Assembly: GCA_027579435.1 (NCBI GenBank) | Contig: JANBPK010001213.1 | Coordinates: 22,199-86,198 of the forward strand | Source: Candolleomyces eurysporus | Taxonomy: Eukaryota; Basidiomycota; Agaricomycetes; Agaricales; Psathyrellaceae | DNA length: 64,000 nt | Reading direction: 5' to 3' | Shown: positions 45,666-56,954 of the stretch, in pieces | How positions within the stretch are numbered: the stretch's first letter is position 1 | How the letters are laid out: every line of letters starts with the position of its first letter | Made by a program: the position numbers and the translations under genes | The notes under the pieces: generated by a model | Databases searched by the model: none | The model's input: only the letters and a program-made list of their open reading frames with translations | What the model was told of the DNA's origin: nothing

Positions 45666-48534
45666 ATGGTAAAAGGGTCTTCTCGAAAGACTCGCAAAGT
45701 CAATCCACCAAAGAACCGCCCGGATGGTTTGAGAGGTAAAGGTACCCTAGGCGCTTCTCAGAGCGCTCTCAAGCATGATGCGCTCATTGACCTACCTCTG
45801 GACATCCTTTGCGAGGTACTGACTTTGTCTTGCAGTACTCCATCTTAGGTATTCTCCAGCGCTCTAACATGGTGCTACACAGATTTTCAAGCTCCTCTCT
45901 CCGCTTGACTTGCTACAACTCGCACGCACCGCCAAGTTGTTCAGGAATTTTCTAATGAATCGTGCCGCCAAGTCCATCTGGACTCACGTTCTGTCCACTG
46001 TGGAGGACCTTCCACCGTGTCCTGACGATCTCTCAGAGCCTCAATACGCCTACTTGATGTTTACCGACCACTGTCATGTAAGTATGCCTTGGCACCATGG
46101 CACTGGCCCCCAGTGACACCAATGGACGGGATATTCAGGAATGCCTTCAACCACTCTCGAAACTAGGGGAGGACGGGACATTGCTCTTCTATCTAGAAGC
46201 GCGAACTCAGCTATGCAGGACCTGTAGGCTCAAAAAGTGCGTACTGCGTGCCGTTCTTCTAGCACACCCAAGTTGATATCTCGCTCGCGGGCGCCCGTAA
46301 ACGCAGTTTCAAACCCTGGCAAGAACTACCCGAAAATGTCACCCCAGCCCTAGCGGAGTTCGTCCCGGCAACGACACACCGGTTGACGAGAGCTGAGATC
46401 GAAGGTTGTTACTATAAGCACCATGGTAATCTTGGTCGATTCCTCGAAGTGCATTTGACGTTTTCCGGTTAACAATCGTTGCACCTTTTTAGACTCTCAA
46501 GAAGTAAAAGACCAGCGCATCAGGTTCCACGTGGAAACTGCTCTGGCACTCCACGCGGATTACAAGAAAATCAAGGGAGCCAAAGCGAAGAAGGCCTGGA
46601 TGGAAGAACAGAGGAAGATTTGGACTGCAAAAGAAGAGGTATGTACATAGGCAATTGTGGGTGTGTGCTTTGGCGTTCCAAAGATTAACGGACATTCTAC
46701 ATAGCATGCCAACGCCTGCGAAGGCTATCTGGACAAAGTACAAGAAAGAGAGGAGGAACATGAAGATGCAATCAGAGCGAAACGTCTGGAGCAGTCAGCA
46801 TTTCTTTATCTTCTCTCAGTTTTCCAAGCTACCAACTGACAAGTTCATATCAGGGTCAGAGAAAAGCTAAGAGGCCTGGGTGAGTTGGGCGGTTTTACTG
46901 TGTACAGAATGCTCTCTTCGGTATTGACACGAGTTCTTGGCAGGGTGGGCCGAGGAAGTCGACCTAGCTCCTGAATACCTCCCCTACCAAGCTCATGGCC
47001 GCGGCTCCCCGGCAAAAGAGCTCACTGACGAAGGTGCTCCTCTCCTCATCTCCAGCCGCAAGAGTGCACTAAAATGATTTTGGAGCAGAATGGGAATCAA
47101 TGAAGGAGACGATGGTTGCCGCAATGGAGAGGCGGAGAGAGACACTGTTCGAAAGCAAAGCCAGAAATTTACTCAAAGATCGCATCAACACTTGGGTCAA
47201 GCCGGCGTACACATCCCTCTTATTTTCCCATCCGCCCAACACCGTCATCCCGCCACTATATGAAGTCTGTTTGACAGAAGCCTTCCGTACACCGTTGTGT
47301 ACTCTCCCACTAGACCAGGACCTTTCAGCCGATCTCTTCAAAAGCGCTATCGAGCAACTGCCTGCATTCGACGAGCAATGGAGGAACCACAGGATAGAGC
47401 AAATTCTCGATGTAATTCGGAAGTCCTCCACTTATAAAAACACTCCTGCGGACGAGATCTCAGCTGACACCATCCTCCCACTCGCTTCTACGGTCTTCCG
47501 CTGCGGCGATTGTAAACAAAAAATCCTGTATCCCTCCATCCTCGTCCACAGATGTCTATTCATCGAATCCCGGCAACCAAAACCCCAAGATTTCGCTGGA
47601 AGCCTTGGTATGCCCACACCCATCGTACCACGGAACATCGAAATTCCAGACATCCCGGGCGTCAAAGACGACGTTTCGCTCATCCTACTCACCAGATCCT
47701 CTGTGGGTATTTGGAAAGGATTGAAACCCATAATCAAGTTCGACGATGCAGCCCATCACCATATTTTATCCATGCTCGACGTGCTTGGTTGGAGTCCGAC
47801 TACCACCGTGCGCGAAATGGAAGAGAAGCAGCCATATGTGGAGTGTCTTTGTCAGTGCTTCGACAAGCTTAGGACACCTCCTCAGCCTAGTACCAAGCAG
47901 GCTAAGCGTTCTACGAAGGGTTCGAAGACTCAACAAGCACTCCGGGGCCCTGTGCCTCCTTTGGCGGAACCGGACTCGGTGGTACCCAAGAGGAGGCTGG
48001 GTGCTAGGTGGATCAAAGCTGTACGTGTTCCCCTCCCCTAGGCTGGAAACACTTGCACTCACAGTTAGACTCGCGGGACTTACTTCCGCGTAATTTTGCC
48101 TCATAGATCCAATTGTGCAAGACCCACAGAAGCCCTGAACCCCATCCAGAATGTTTCGCAAAACTCAAAGGCCAAGACGTTGTTACAGCTACCAATGTCG
48201 AACAAACAAGGGAACTACCAAGTTGTACAAGCTTAAGGCGCCTCGACTGTTACATTTGCATGCTCGAAGACGGGTTCAAGCAAGATGCGATGGAAGATCA
48301 CCTGTTATTAGAGTGAGTATATTATGTCCTTGTCCCTATTGCATTCTCATGAGTCACCTTCTGACCTCGTTTACCACCGACGTTCGGAACTGTGCTGACC
48401 ATACATTTTTCGGAACCACCCAAAGGCACAGAGTCGAGCATCCAGATGGTGTAGACGGTGTCAAGGCGTACGTGAATGAGTTGAACCTTTGGAAGCTAAG
48501 GTATCCCGAGTTTGAGCTGTATTTTGATCTCTGA
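45666..48534 (+). CDS. F-box protein K
   Basis: Same plan as C but on plus. Start MVKGSSRKTRKVNPPKN at 45666, exon 1 to LIDLPLDILCE, exon 2 SPLDLLQLARTAKLFRN and TVEDLPPCPDDLSEPQYAY (to 46077). Then EARTQLCRTCRLKK, KPWQELPENVTPALAEF, NADYKKIKG-like helix (ADYKKIKGAKAKKAWMEEQ), and WAEEVDLAPEYLPYQ with PAKELTDEG. The long exon from about 47089 has RCGDCKQKILYPSILVHRC and VECLCQCF. The C-terminal exons carry KTHRSPEPHPECFAKLKGQ, CYICMLEDGFKQDAMEDH and HRVEHPDGVDGVKAYVNEL, ending FELYFDL-stop at 48532-48534. Compared with C, about 15 residues differ before the LGARWIKA segment. Confidence 0.83.
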
Positions 48535-48763
48535 AGTAGCACATAGCCTGGATGGACATCCTTCATGTATACCCTGAATTTCTCAACGGATAAGATGATA
48601 TACTAGTGAATCCTGTGATGACAGATCGTAGCCGCCACGTGGATTATGGTGTATAGCCTCAATTTCGGCATCGCGTCGGGTCCAACGGTCTCAGAGTCAT
48701 AATAGTCTCAGGATTGACAAACCAGTCTGCGGAAAGTGACAACGAACTCTTCCTCCAACCACC

Positions 48764-51616
48764 ATGGTGAAAGGGTCCTCTCGAAAGACACGCAAACTCA
48801 ACTTACCTAAGAACCAAACGAGCAGTTCAAGAGATAAAGATAATACCCCAGGCGCTTCTCAGAGCGCTCTCAAGCATGACGTGCTCATTGATCTACCTCT
48901 CGACATCCTTTGCGAGGTACTGACTCTGTCTTGCAGTGTCTCCATCTCGGATATTCTCCAGCGCTCTAACATGGTACTACACAGATACTCAAGCTCCTCC
49001 CTCCGCTTGACTTGCTACAAATCGCACGCACAGCCAAGTCGTTCAGAAAGTTTCTAATGAATCGTGCTTCAAAGTCCATTTGGATCCATGTCCTATCCGC
49101 TGTGGAGGACCTTCCAGCGTGTCCTGACGATCTCTCAGGGCCTCAATACGCCTACTTGATGTTTACCGACCACTGTCACGTAAGTACGGCTTGGCATCAT
49201 GGAACTTGGCCAACGGAGACTGGATATTCAGGAATGCCTTCGGCCACTCTCGAAACTAGGGAAGGACGAGACATTGCTCCTGTACCTAGAAGCACGAACC
49301 CAGCTATGTAGGGCTTGCAGCCTCAAACAGTGCGTACTGCGTGTCGTTCTTTGAGTGGATCCTTTCATATCTCGTCGCGCCCGTTCGTAAACGCAGCTTC
49401 AAACGCTGGCAAGAATTACCCGAAAAGATCGACCTGGCCCTAGCCGAGTTCGTTCCAGCAACGACAAACCGTTTGACGAAAGTTGAATTGCAAGGTCCTT
49501 TCTATAAACGCGGTGGTAGTCTTGGTTAATTCCTCGAAGTGCTTTTGATCTTTCCTGGTTAACCATTGCACCTTTTTAGACTCTCAAGATGTGAAAGACA
49601 AGCGTACCAGATTCCATATGAAAACTGCTCTGGTGCTCCACGCGGATTACAAGAAAATCAAGGGAGCCAAAGCGAAGAAAGCTTGGATGGAAGAGCAGAG
49701 GAAGATTTGGGCTGCAAAAGAAAAGGTATGTACATACGCAACTGAAATCTGCGGTTACATTTCCAAGATCAGCCGACCTTCTACACAGCATGGCAACGCT
49801 TGCGAAGATTATCTGGACAAAGTAGAAGAAAGAGAAGAGGAACGCGAAGATGCAATCAGAGGAAAACGTCTGGAGCAGTTAGCAGTTTTTGCCTTCTCTC
49901 GGTATTTCAAGCCATCAACTGACAAGCTCACATCAGGATCAGAGAAAAACTGAGAGTCTTGGGTGAGTTGAGGCTCATATACCGTTTGAAGCACGATCTC
50001 TTTGGTATTGACACAAGATCTTGGCAGGGTGGGCCGAGGAAGTCGACCAAGCTCAGGGACTCCCTTCCGAAGCTTATGGCTGGGGCTGCCCGGCGAAAGA
50101 AGTTACTGACGAAGGTACTCTTCCCCTCATCTCCAGCTGCAAGAATGTGTACTCAGATGATGTTGGACCAGAATGGGAATCAATGAAGGGGAGGATGGTT
50201 GCCGCAATGGAGGCTCGCAGAGAAACCCGGTTCAAAAGCAAAGCCAGGCATTTATTGCAAGATCGCATCAACACGTGGGTCAAGCCAGCGTACACATCCC
50301 TCTTGTTCTCCTATCCTCCCAACACCGTCATCCCACCGCTATATGAAGTCTGTCTGACCGAAGCCTTCCGCACACCGTTGTGTACTCTCCCACTTGACCA
50401 AGACCTCTCAGCCAATCTCTTCGAAAACGCCATCGCACAACTACCTAAATTCGTCGAGGAATGGAAGAATCACAGGATAGAGCAAGTCCTCGATGTAGTA
50501 CGGAAATCCTCCACGTACAAAAACACTCCTGCGGACAAGATCTCGGCTCAAACAATTCTCCCACTGGCCTCTACGATCTTCCGCTGCACCGACTGTAACC
50601 AAAAAATCCTGTACCCCTCCATCCTCGTTCACCGATGCCTGTTCATAGATTCCTGGCAACCAAAATCCCAGGATTTCGCTGGTAGCCTTGGGACTCCCAC
50701 ACCCATCGTACCACAGGACATTGAACTTCCAGACATCCCGAGTGTCAAGGACGATGTTACGCTCATCCTACTTATCAGATCCTCTGTAAGAATTTGGAGA
50801 GGATTGGAACCTAGAATCAAGTTCGACGATGCAACACACCAGCATATGTTGTCTATGCTCGACGTGCTTGGCTGGTGTCCGACTACCACTGTGCGCGAGA
50901 TGGAAGAGAAGCAGCCGTATGTGGAGTGTCTCTGTCAGTGTTTCGACGAGGCTAGGATAGGGGTTAAGAAGATACCTCCTCAAGTTGTTACTAAGCAAGC
51001 TACGAGGAGGTCTACGAGGAATTCGAAGACTCGGCAAGCAGTCCAGGTCCCTGTGCCTCCTTTGGCGCAACCGGACCCGGTGGTGCCCAAGAGGAGGGGT
51101 GCTAGGTGGATGAGAGCTGTACGTGTTTCCTTCCCCTAGGCCTAAAACACTTGCACTCACTGTTAGACTCGTGTGACGGATCGCTTGCTTTCTGTGTACT
51201 TTTACTTTGTAGATCCAAACATGCAAGACGCACGACAGCTCCGAACTCCACCCAGAATGTTTCGCAAGACTCGAAGGCCAAGACGTCGTCATAGCCACCA
51301 ACGTCGAACAAGCAAGGCAACCGCACCCTTGGACGAGGCACCTCGACTGTTACATTTGCATGTTCGAAGGGGGTTTCCCTCGAGATTCCATGGAGAATCA
51401 CTTGTTATTAGAGTGAGTACATCGCCCCTGCCTCCTGACGTCGCTCAACGGCGACCTCTCGGAACCGTGCTGACGATATGAGCCACCTACAGTCACGGAG
51501 TCGAGCATCCAGATGGCGTAGACGGAGTCAAGGCCTATGTAAACGAATTGAACCTCTGGAAGTATTCTTTCCCTATGACGGAGTTGTATATCAGTCTCGG
51601 AGGTGGCAGTACGTAG
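48764..51616 (+). CDS. F-box protein L
   Basis: Tandem sister of K, 230 bases downstream. Start MVKGSSRKTRKLNLPKN at 48764; exon 1 ends LIDLPLDILCE; F-box PPLDLLQIARTAKSFRK; CRACSLKQ; KRWQELPEKIDLALAEF; ADYKKIKGAKAKKAWMEEQ; EREEEREDAIRGKRLEQLA; WAEEVDQAQGLPSEAYGW. The long exon (from about 50172) carries RCTDCNQKILYPSILVHRC and VECLCQCF and ends at about 51117 (RGARWMRA). Then KTHDSSELHPECFARLEGQ, CYICMFEGGFPRDSMENH, and last exon HGVEHPDGVDGVKAYVNEL to ELYISLGGGST-stop at 51614-51616. The residue before QYAY is G (SGPQYAY), as in G. Confidence 0.83.
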
Positions 51617-52185
51617 GCCTCAAGGACACCCGTCATGTATAGGGCCGAATTTCTCAACGGTTATGAAGATAATATATTAGCGAATTCGAATTCGATATGG
51701 CAAGGTTCAAGAATATACGCTAATAAGTAAATATATTGTCTTTGAGCCTAATGTGAGTGCTTGGGTCTGCCGAAACTTGGTCTGAGAATATATCCCGCAT
51801 CGTATCATGTCAAAGACTCGAGGCAACGTTCTAAGTAGTATGCAAGAGAGAAAGGATTCACGAAAAATATGCAGCCTGAACCGTAACAGCTGGGAACTAG
51901 ATGATAGTCGCCCCTGGTGCTTCGATGACAAGAAAGTCAACCTCTCGTATTTGCGATCCCAGTCAACCCAAACATCTTCATCGGTAGCCGGATCAATTTT
52001 GCGTCTAGATCGTTCGGATCGGACAATTGGTCGGTCAGGAGCGCAAAAGCGAACCAGGAGGACTCGAGACTTACACTTCTTGCTTCTCATCAACGTACTC
52101 AAATGCGCCCTAACATTATTCGCAGTCTCTTCATCCACGGTCTTCAATTCAGATCTGGGTTGGGGATGTAGGTTGATTGTCCTTG
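51617..52185. other. Spacer after F-box gene L with an unassigned ORF
   Basis: 3' flank of L. A 173-codon minus-strand frame (51707-52228) and a 133-codon plus-strand frame (51807-52208) overlap here. The minus frame has DEDVWVDWDRKYERLTFLSS but no domain I recognise. Confidence 0.35.
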
Positions 52186-52437
52186 TCAATCGTAGCGTTG
52201 GAAAATAAGCAGAAAGGTACTGTACCATGACAACTCTCCAGGTAGCCGTTGACTGGCCTTGATAACTTTATATTGCAGTTCGAATATCGGGTCCAGCGCA
52301 TCCAAAGTCTCAACTGTCGTGGTTGCTGGGTCGAGCTCAAGTAGTCGGATAGCGGGAATCAACCACTTCGCTACCTGAGGTCTGAGTTTCAGTGCGTTCG
52401 TCTCGTTCCACGTTTTTTGGTAGAGTATTCAGAGAAT
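52186..52437 (-). pseudogene. Fragment of an unidentified protein-coding exon
   Basis: The minus frame from about 52430 reads YQKTWNETNALKLRPQVAKW, LIPAIRLLELDPATTT and LDALDPIFELQYKVIKASQR, ending FQRYD-stop at 52186. It has the composition and helix pattern of a real protein exon, but there is a stop immediately upstream and no start. The upstream end coincides with the edge of the K-like relic at 52437, so it is probably one side of a rearrangement breakpoint. Family unknown. Confidence 0.4.
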
Positions 52438-52680
52438 GCCATGGGTCGCCTCCTGACCTCGTTTTATGCCGACCCTCAGAATTGGGCTTGCCACACATTT
52501 TTCGCAACCACACAAAGGCACAGAGTCGAGCATCAAGATGGTGTAGACTGAGTCAAGGCGTACGCGTACGCGAACGAGTTGAATCTTTGGAAGCTAAGGT
52601 ATCCTGAGTTAGAGCTGTATCTTGATATCTGAAGTGGCACGTAGCCTCGATGGACATCCTTCATGTATACCTTGAATTCC
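52437..52680 (+). pseudogene. Relic of the last intron and last exon of a K-like F-box gene
   Basis: Matches gene K from 48345 through its stop and 3' flank (48590): GACCTCGTTT, CACAGAGTCGAGCATC, GATGGTGTAGAC, GAGTTGAATCTTTGGAAGC, GATGGACATCCTTCATGTAT. One codon has become TGA (GTAGACTGAGTC for GTAGACGGTGTC) and GTACGC is duplicated (GTACGCGTACGC). No upstream exons. Confidence 0.8.
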
Positions 52681-52689
52681 TTGCTTCAG

Positions 52690-53160
52690 CAAGGCTTTCC
52701 CAACTGACAATTCTACTATATAAGGCAATAAATGTGACGATGTACAAGTTTGCAACCAAGGCCATCACCTTCATCATTAGCCAGAGCAGAGATTCTCCTA
52801 TCTCTTCCATCAACTCGACGGAAAACCATTAGATTTATTTAAAAATGTGTATGGTTCTCATCCTCCCCATGTCATTCTCTGCTCGTGCAACCTTCCTGCT
52901 TCCAATGGCAGCACTTAGCCTCCCCCCCTCCCCTCNCGCGAGCNCGAGCAGGCGTGCGTCAGCGAGCGCAGTTTAAAAGCATGAAGGTCTCAGTAACAGT
53001 AGGAAAAAGCATATTCAAAATATTACTGTATGCATTCAGAAGTGCAGTGTTAATTACAGAGTAGGTTTCACATGAGTGCCATATGTTTCTTCACGATTGG
53101 ATGTCAATTAAAGCGAGCGGCAGAAGCAAGGAATTCGGGGTGGCACTGCCACGCCACCTA
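52690..53160. other. Gene-free, low-complexity stretch
   Basis: AT-rich sequence, then a C-rich run with two Ns (52936, 52944) and GCGAGCGCAG-like repeats. No gene or named element seen. Confidence 0.45.
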
Positions 53161-53162
53161 GT

Positions 53163-53398
53163 CCAATATTCTCCTACGAAATGATCGAACTATCTTAGGT
53201 GCCAAATATCCTCACCTACGAACTGATCGAACCATCTAAGGACTTCCAAGTGCTATTCCAAGTCAGCACAATCAATGGTCAGCTACCGTCATTTGAATAA
53301 CTCCATACCTATTACCATGTTTCAAACCCCAGTGGTGCTCATCCGGGAAAATAACAAGGCGACTGGGCACGCCAAGTCTGGAAGGGGCAAGTATTTCA
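53163..53398. repeat. Non-coding direct repeat R1, copy 1
   Basis: Begins CCAATATTCTCCTACGAAAT and contains GATCGAACCATCTAAGGAC, CACAATCAATGGTCAGCTAC and GGGAAAATAACAAGGCG. Copy 2 is 54098-54330 and a shortened copy 3 is 54333-54440. Confidence 0.75.
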
Positions 53399-53734
53399 GC
53401 TATCTATCCGTTGGAGGGCGTGGAACGCCACAATGCCTTCAATTTCAGAAAGGCGGGATAAGTCCTTACTCCCATGAATCAGGGGTTGCGGGCTGTATCT
53501 GCGAATAGACTGAGCTTATAGCGGATCTAACTCGCCAGTATGTAGATAGGACCTACTTTCCATTGAGCATTCGGGCCTTCTCCTCCCGAGGCCTGCGGGT
53601 TTGGTGGTAACCTCGAGGTGAGAGCTTCAGGTTAAAAGGGCCGTTGAGTTTATTACCTTCCTCCCCATTCGTGGCTGAACTAAGGGGCAGTCACCAGTCA
53701 ACAAATTACGGTCGTTTCACGGGGAACGACCGAT

Positions 53735-53920
53735 CACACTCACGAAAAGAGTTCATCCGTTGAATATCCATCGTAATTGGAATCGAAGACCTGGCAGGAT
53801 GTCAATTACCAGACTGGGGGGTCAGGGAAAGGCCTTCACTTACTCCGTCGTGACAAACAAGCGCCTGTAGATTGCCTATGATTAAAACATGCGCTGAGAA
53901 AATGAGTCCCTATATCTGAC
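53735..53920. repeat. Non-coding direct repeat R2, copy 1
   Basis: CACACTCACGAAAAGAGTTC, CCGTTGAATATCCATCGTAA and GACAAACAAGCGCCTGTAG, then AAAACATGCGCTGAGAAAATG. Matches 54446-54640. Confidence 0.7.
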
Positions 53921-54097
53921 CAAAGAAGACGGACTGCACATGCCTTAAAATTGAACCCGAATTCAGGGTGACCTTGTATCCAGTCAATTAGAGTTTCCTG
54001 AGAAGAAAGGAGATAAAATGATGCTTACTTTATGGCGTAACCACACCAACTTGCGCCAGCATCTGCACTACGTTCTGGATGTGCGCCGGGATGTCAA

Positions 54098-54330
54098 TTA
54101 ATTCTTATACGAAATGATCGAACCATCTTAGGTGCCAAATATTCTCACATACGAACTGATCGAACCATCTAAGGACTTCGAAGTGCCATTTCAAGCTAGC
54201 ACAATCAATGGTCAGCTACCGTCATTTGAATGTCTCCATACCTATTACATNTTTCAAACCCGAGTGTTACCATCCGGGAAAATAACAAGGCGGCTGGGCA
54301 CGCCACGTCTGGAAGGGGCCAGGATTTCGA
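54098..54330. repeat. Repeat R1, copy 2
   Basis: About 90 percent identical by eye to 53163-53398 in the same orientation. N at 54252. Confidence 0.75.
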
Positions 54331-54332
54331 CT

Positions 54333-54440
54333 TGATCGAACCATCTAAGGACTTCGAAGTGCCATTTCAGGCTAGCACAATCAATGGTCAGCTACCGTCA
54401 TTTGAATGTCTCCATACCTATTACATGTTTCAAACCCGAG
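54333..54440. repeat. Repeat R1, copy 3 (partial)
   Basis: Starts at TTGATCGAACCATCTAAGGA and stops at GTTTCAAACCCGAGTG, where repeat R2 begins. Almost identical to copy 2. Confidence 0.75.
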
Positions 54441-54445
54441 TGGTT

Positions 54446-54640
54446 CACACTCACGAAAAAGAATCCATCCGTTGAATATCCATTGTAATCGGAATCGAAG
54501 ATCTGGCAAGATGTCAGTGACCAGACCTTCCCTTACTGACAAACAAGCACCTGTAGTTCGCCTACGATCAAAACATGCGCTGAGAAATGAGGAAGACGGA
54601 CCCAAATTCGGAGGTGACCTTGTATCCGGCTAAATTTAGA
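54446..54640. repeat. Repeat R2, copy 2
   Basis: Matches 53735-53920 with small deletions; here it abuts R1 copy 3 directly, whereas copy 1 of R2 is about 340 bases beyond R1 copy 1. Confidence 0.7.
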
Positions 54641-54653
54641 ATTTACTTTAGGT

Positions 54654-54661
54654 ATATAAGC
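54654..54661 (+). promoter_or_regulatory. Likely TATA box of the TKL-like kinase gene
   Basis: TATATAAG lies about 60 bases upstream of the ATG at 54721, a usual distance for a fungal core promoter with a short leader. Confidence 0.45.
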
Positions 54662-54720
54662 TGTGGGCCTTTCACTGATCACTTACCCGCTCACAACTCT
54701 CGGTGACCCAAGGAACTATA

Positions 54721-56502
54721 ATGCGATCCCAACATCTTGAGGGCTCTTCTTCTCTCACCCCACCCTCGCCACGAACTTCCTCGGATCCACTCAGCTCTGA
54801 GGGTAGAGATGGCGTATCCGAACATCTCTCCCTCAAAGGGAAGAAGCAGAGGCGAGGCAATAAAACCGTGGCCCAACCCATTGCCACTGGGGGAGCTGTC
54901 CGGGCTGCGTCACCTGTCATGTCGATGTCCATGAACTCTGTACTGCGTCTTTTCTGCGGTGACATAGACAAAGCTTCGGGCTCTCCCACGCTGGCCTCAC
55001 ACTCCATACCGCAACAGTTTGAACCCTCGGCTTCACGTGTTACACCAATCGAGCCCAACCAACGCTCTTGGTGGGACCAGCTGGAGGAAAAGCTGCAAGA
55101 CCTTGATGCCTCGGGATATCAACAAGTACACGAAGAGACCCACCAGCATCTCTTCTCCTTGCTGGACGCGGTCCTTTCCACCAAGAGATCTTATCGACGC
55201 CTTCTCCAATACCGGGGCGACCAGGCCCAGTTGTTAGTTAACGCGTTACAATGGGTAAGTAGCCTCCATCTTATCACACCCTCTCTCAAGCTCATTAGCC
55301 TGGAGTTTCTTTGTGTTCAACCGTCTTTCCAAGGCCACAAGAAGCGAAAGTTCATGCAGGCTCTCCTCCGGCTCTCGAGACGTGCCAAACTCCTTCCCAA
55401 ATCGTTCAATCTCCCTGGCGTAGAAATTGGTCAAGTTTTCATCGAAACCCCAAATGTTGACATATTTCGAGGCTTTCATCGAGGTCGAGAGANTTTGTCT
55501 GAAGAAATATCGAACTCGCAGGCAGTCTCAGCCAGACGGCGTTCGAGAAGCCTTGGTTGAGGTAATCCTAATTCANCCCAAGGTNGTNCTTTATATCGAA
55601 TGCCCTTACTGATACTCCTTGGCCAGCTTTTGATCAGAGAGACGATCATCTGGTATAACCACCGCCACCCCAACCTTCTTCCTTTCGAGGGCGTCTTCTG
55701 GCCTGATAACGACTTTGGAAAAGTTTACCTGGTCTCACCGTTCCTTGTGAATGGAACAGTCGTACAATATCTCAAGAAGCATCCCAATGTGGGGAGGCTT
55801 TTGCTGGTTCGTGTTGAATCTCCTTTGCTTCATGATGATACACTCAAGGGCACGGTCGCTATAGCTCCTGGACGTCCTTTCTGGCCTTTCATACCTCCAT
55901 AGGAACAAAATCGTCCATGGAGACCTCAAAGGCGCTAATGTTCTCGTTGATTCTCAAGGCAGAGCCTGTCTAGCAGACCTAGGACTGTCACGGCTTACCG
56001 ACGCCCAGATACTCACATGGACTTCCATCCAAACAATATCTCCAGCTTGGGGGACCCTTCCCTGGCAAGCGCCGGAGCTTTTGTCGGCACAATCACAGCA
56101 CTCGGAACGCTTTCCTTCCCCTACCACCTTCAGCGACGTATATGCTTTTGGTTGCTTGGCTTACGAAGTAAGTTGTAGAACCTACAAGTCTTTACCCTGA
56201 TTTTGACGCAGCTACTACAGATTTTCACTGGCCTTCTTCCCTTTGCGGAGTTGTCGACCGGCGGTTGGAGTTACATTCAAGCACACAGAACGATCTCAAA
56301 ACAAGTTGCTGTGCACCGCAGACGACCACAGAAGCCTGATGCGAATGACCCTGCTTATTTGCGCTACGGCTTGACGGACGACATCTGGGACATGATGGAG
56401 AAATGCTGGAAACACGAAGCCAGGCGCAGACCGTCAGCCGAAGACCTCTCCGGACTTCCCTTCTTAGTAGATGTCCTCGACGACCGTCCGGTTCAGGAGT
56501 AA
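54721..56502 (+). CDS. TKL-like protein kinase (Agaricomycete type)
   Basis: Start ATG at 54721 (MRSQHLEGSS), with a Ser/Pro-rich N-terminus and then a helical region (HLFSLLDAVLSTKRSYRRLL). Exon 1 ends at 55254 (ALQW|GTAAGT). The kinase domain starts near 55430 (IFRGFHRGRE), with the catalytic-lysine strand VCLKKYRTRR just after an N at 55493. Other Ns at 55576, 55585 and 55588 blur the next stretch. Then RETIIWYNHRHPNLLPFEGV, YLVSPFLVNGTVVQYLKKHP, an intron, LSYLHRNKIVHGDLKGANVL, LADLGLSRL, LPWQAPELL, SDVYAFGCLAYE, a last intron, and the C-lobe ending RPSAEDLSGLPFL and stop at 56500-56502. The catalytic motif is HGD for HRD and the metal motif DLG for DFG, a combination common in this fungal group. 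Substrate unknown. Confidence 0.82.
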
Positions 56503-56954
56503 ATGGGATGGTCAAAAGCATTTTACCTAGTCTCGTGTGTTTCGCGCTTCCCCTCTGTTTCATCACGTTTTGCACCGGCAGCGGCGTCATGTATGGACAT
56601 TAGCTATAGTCTTACGTGTAATTGTATCCCTTCCTACATCGTTAAGTGTGTCTCGGCGAGCGATCATTCCCTTTATACAGCAAGACGCCAGCAAGAAAAC
56701 AAACTTCATGAACCAGCTTGGGCGTTCCCACTGAATCCTCACTGGCGGACTCGCCGCCGCGCGTAGTGACAGTGGCAGTGCATATATAGTATGCGGCGCC
56801 TGCATGAGCCTTCACTGAAGCAAGGCGCCGCACCCCATAGCAGGGCATGAGAATTTATCAAGAACGAGTTACAGCGTGCAAAGAATGTTTATATTCCCAA
56901 CGTCAGGAATGAGACGTCATATCATTACATTGCAAGTCATGAAGAAATATACGA
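56503..56954. other. Convergent 3' regions of the TKL-like kinase and RPS20
   Basis: No gene seen. Short plus and minus open frames overlap each other here and have no recognisable motif. Confidence 0.5.

Noticed and set aside
51707..52228. 173-codon minus-strand frame as a gene
   Set aside because: No recognised domain, no splice support, and overlaps an equally long plus-strand frame.
53163..54640. CRISPR-like repeat array
   Set aside because: Repeats are 190-235 bases, few, and not regularly spaced; this is a eukaryotic nuclear sequence.
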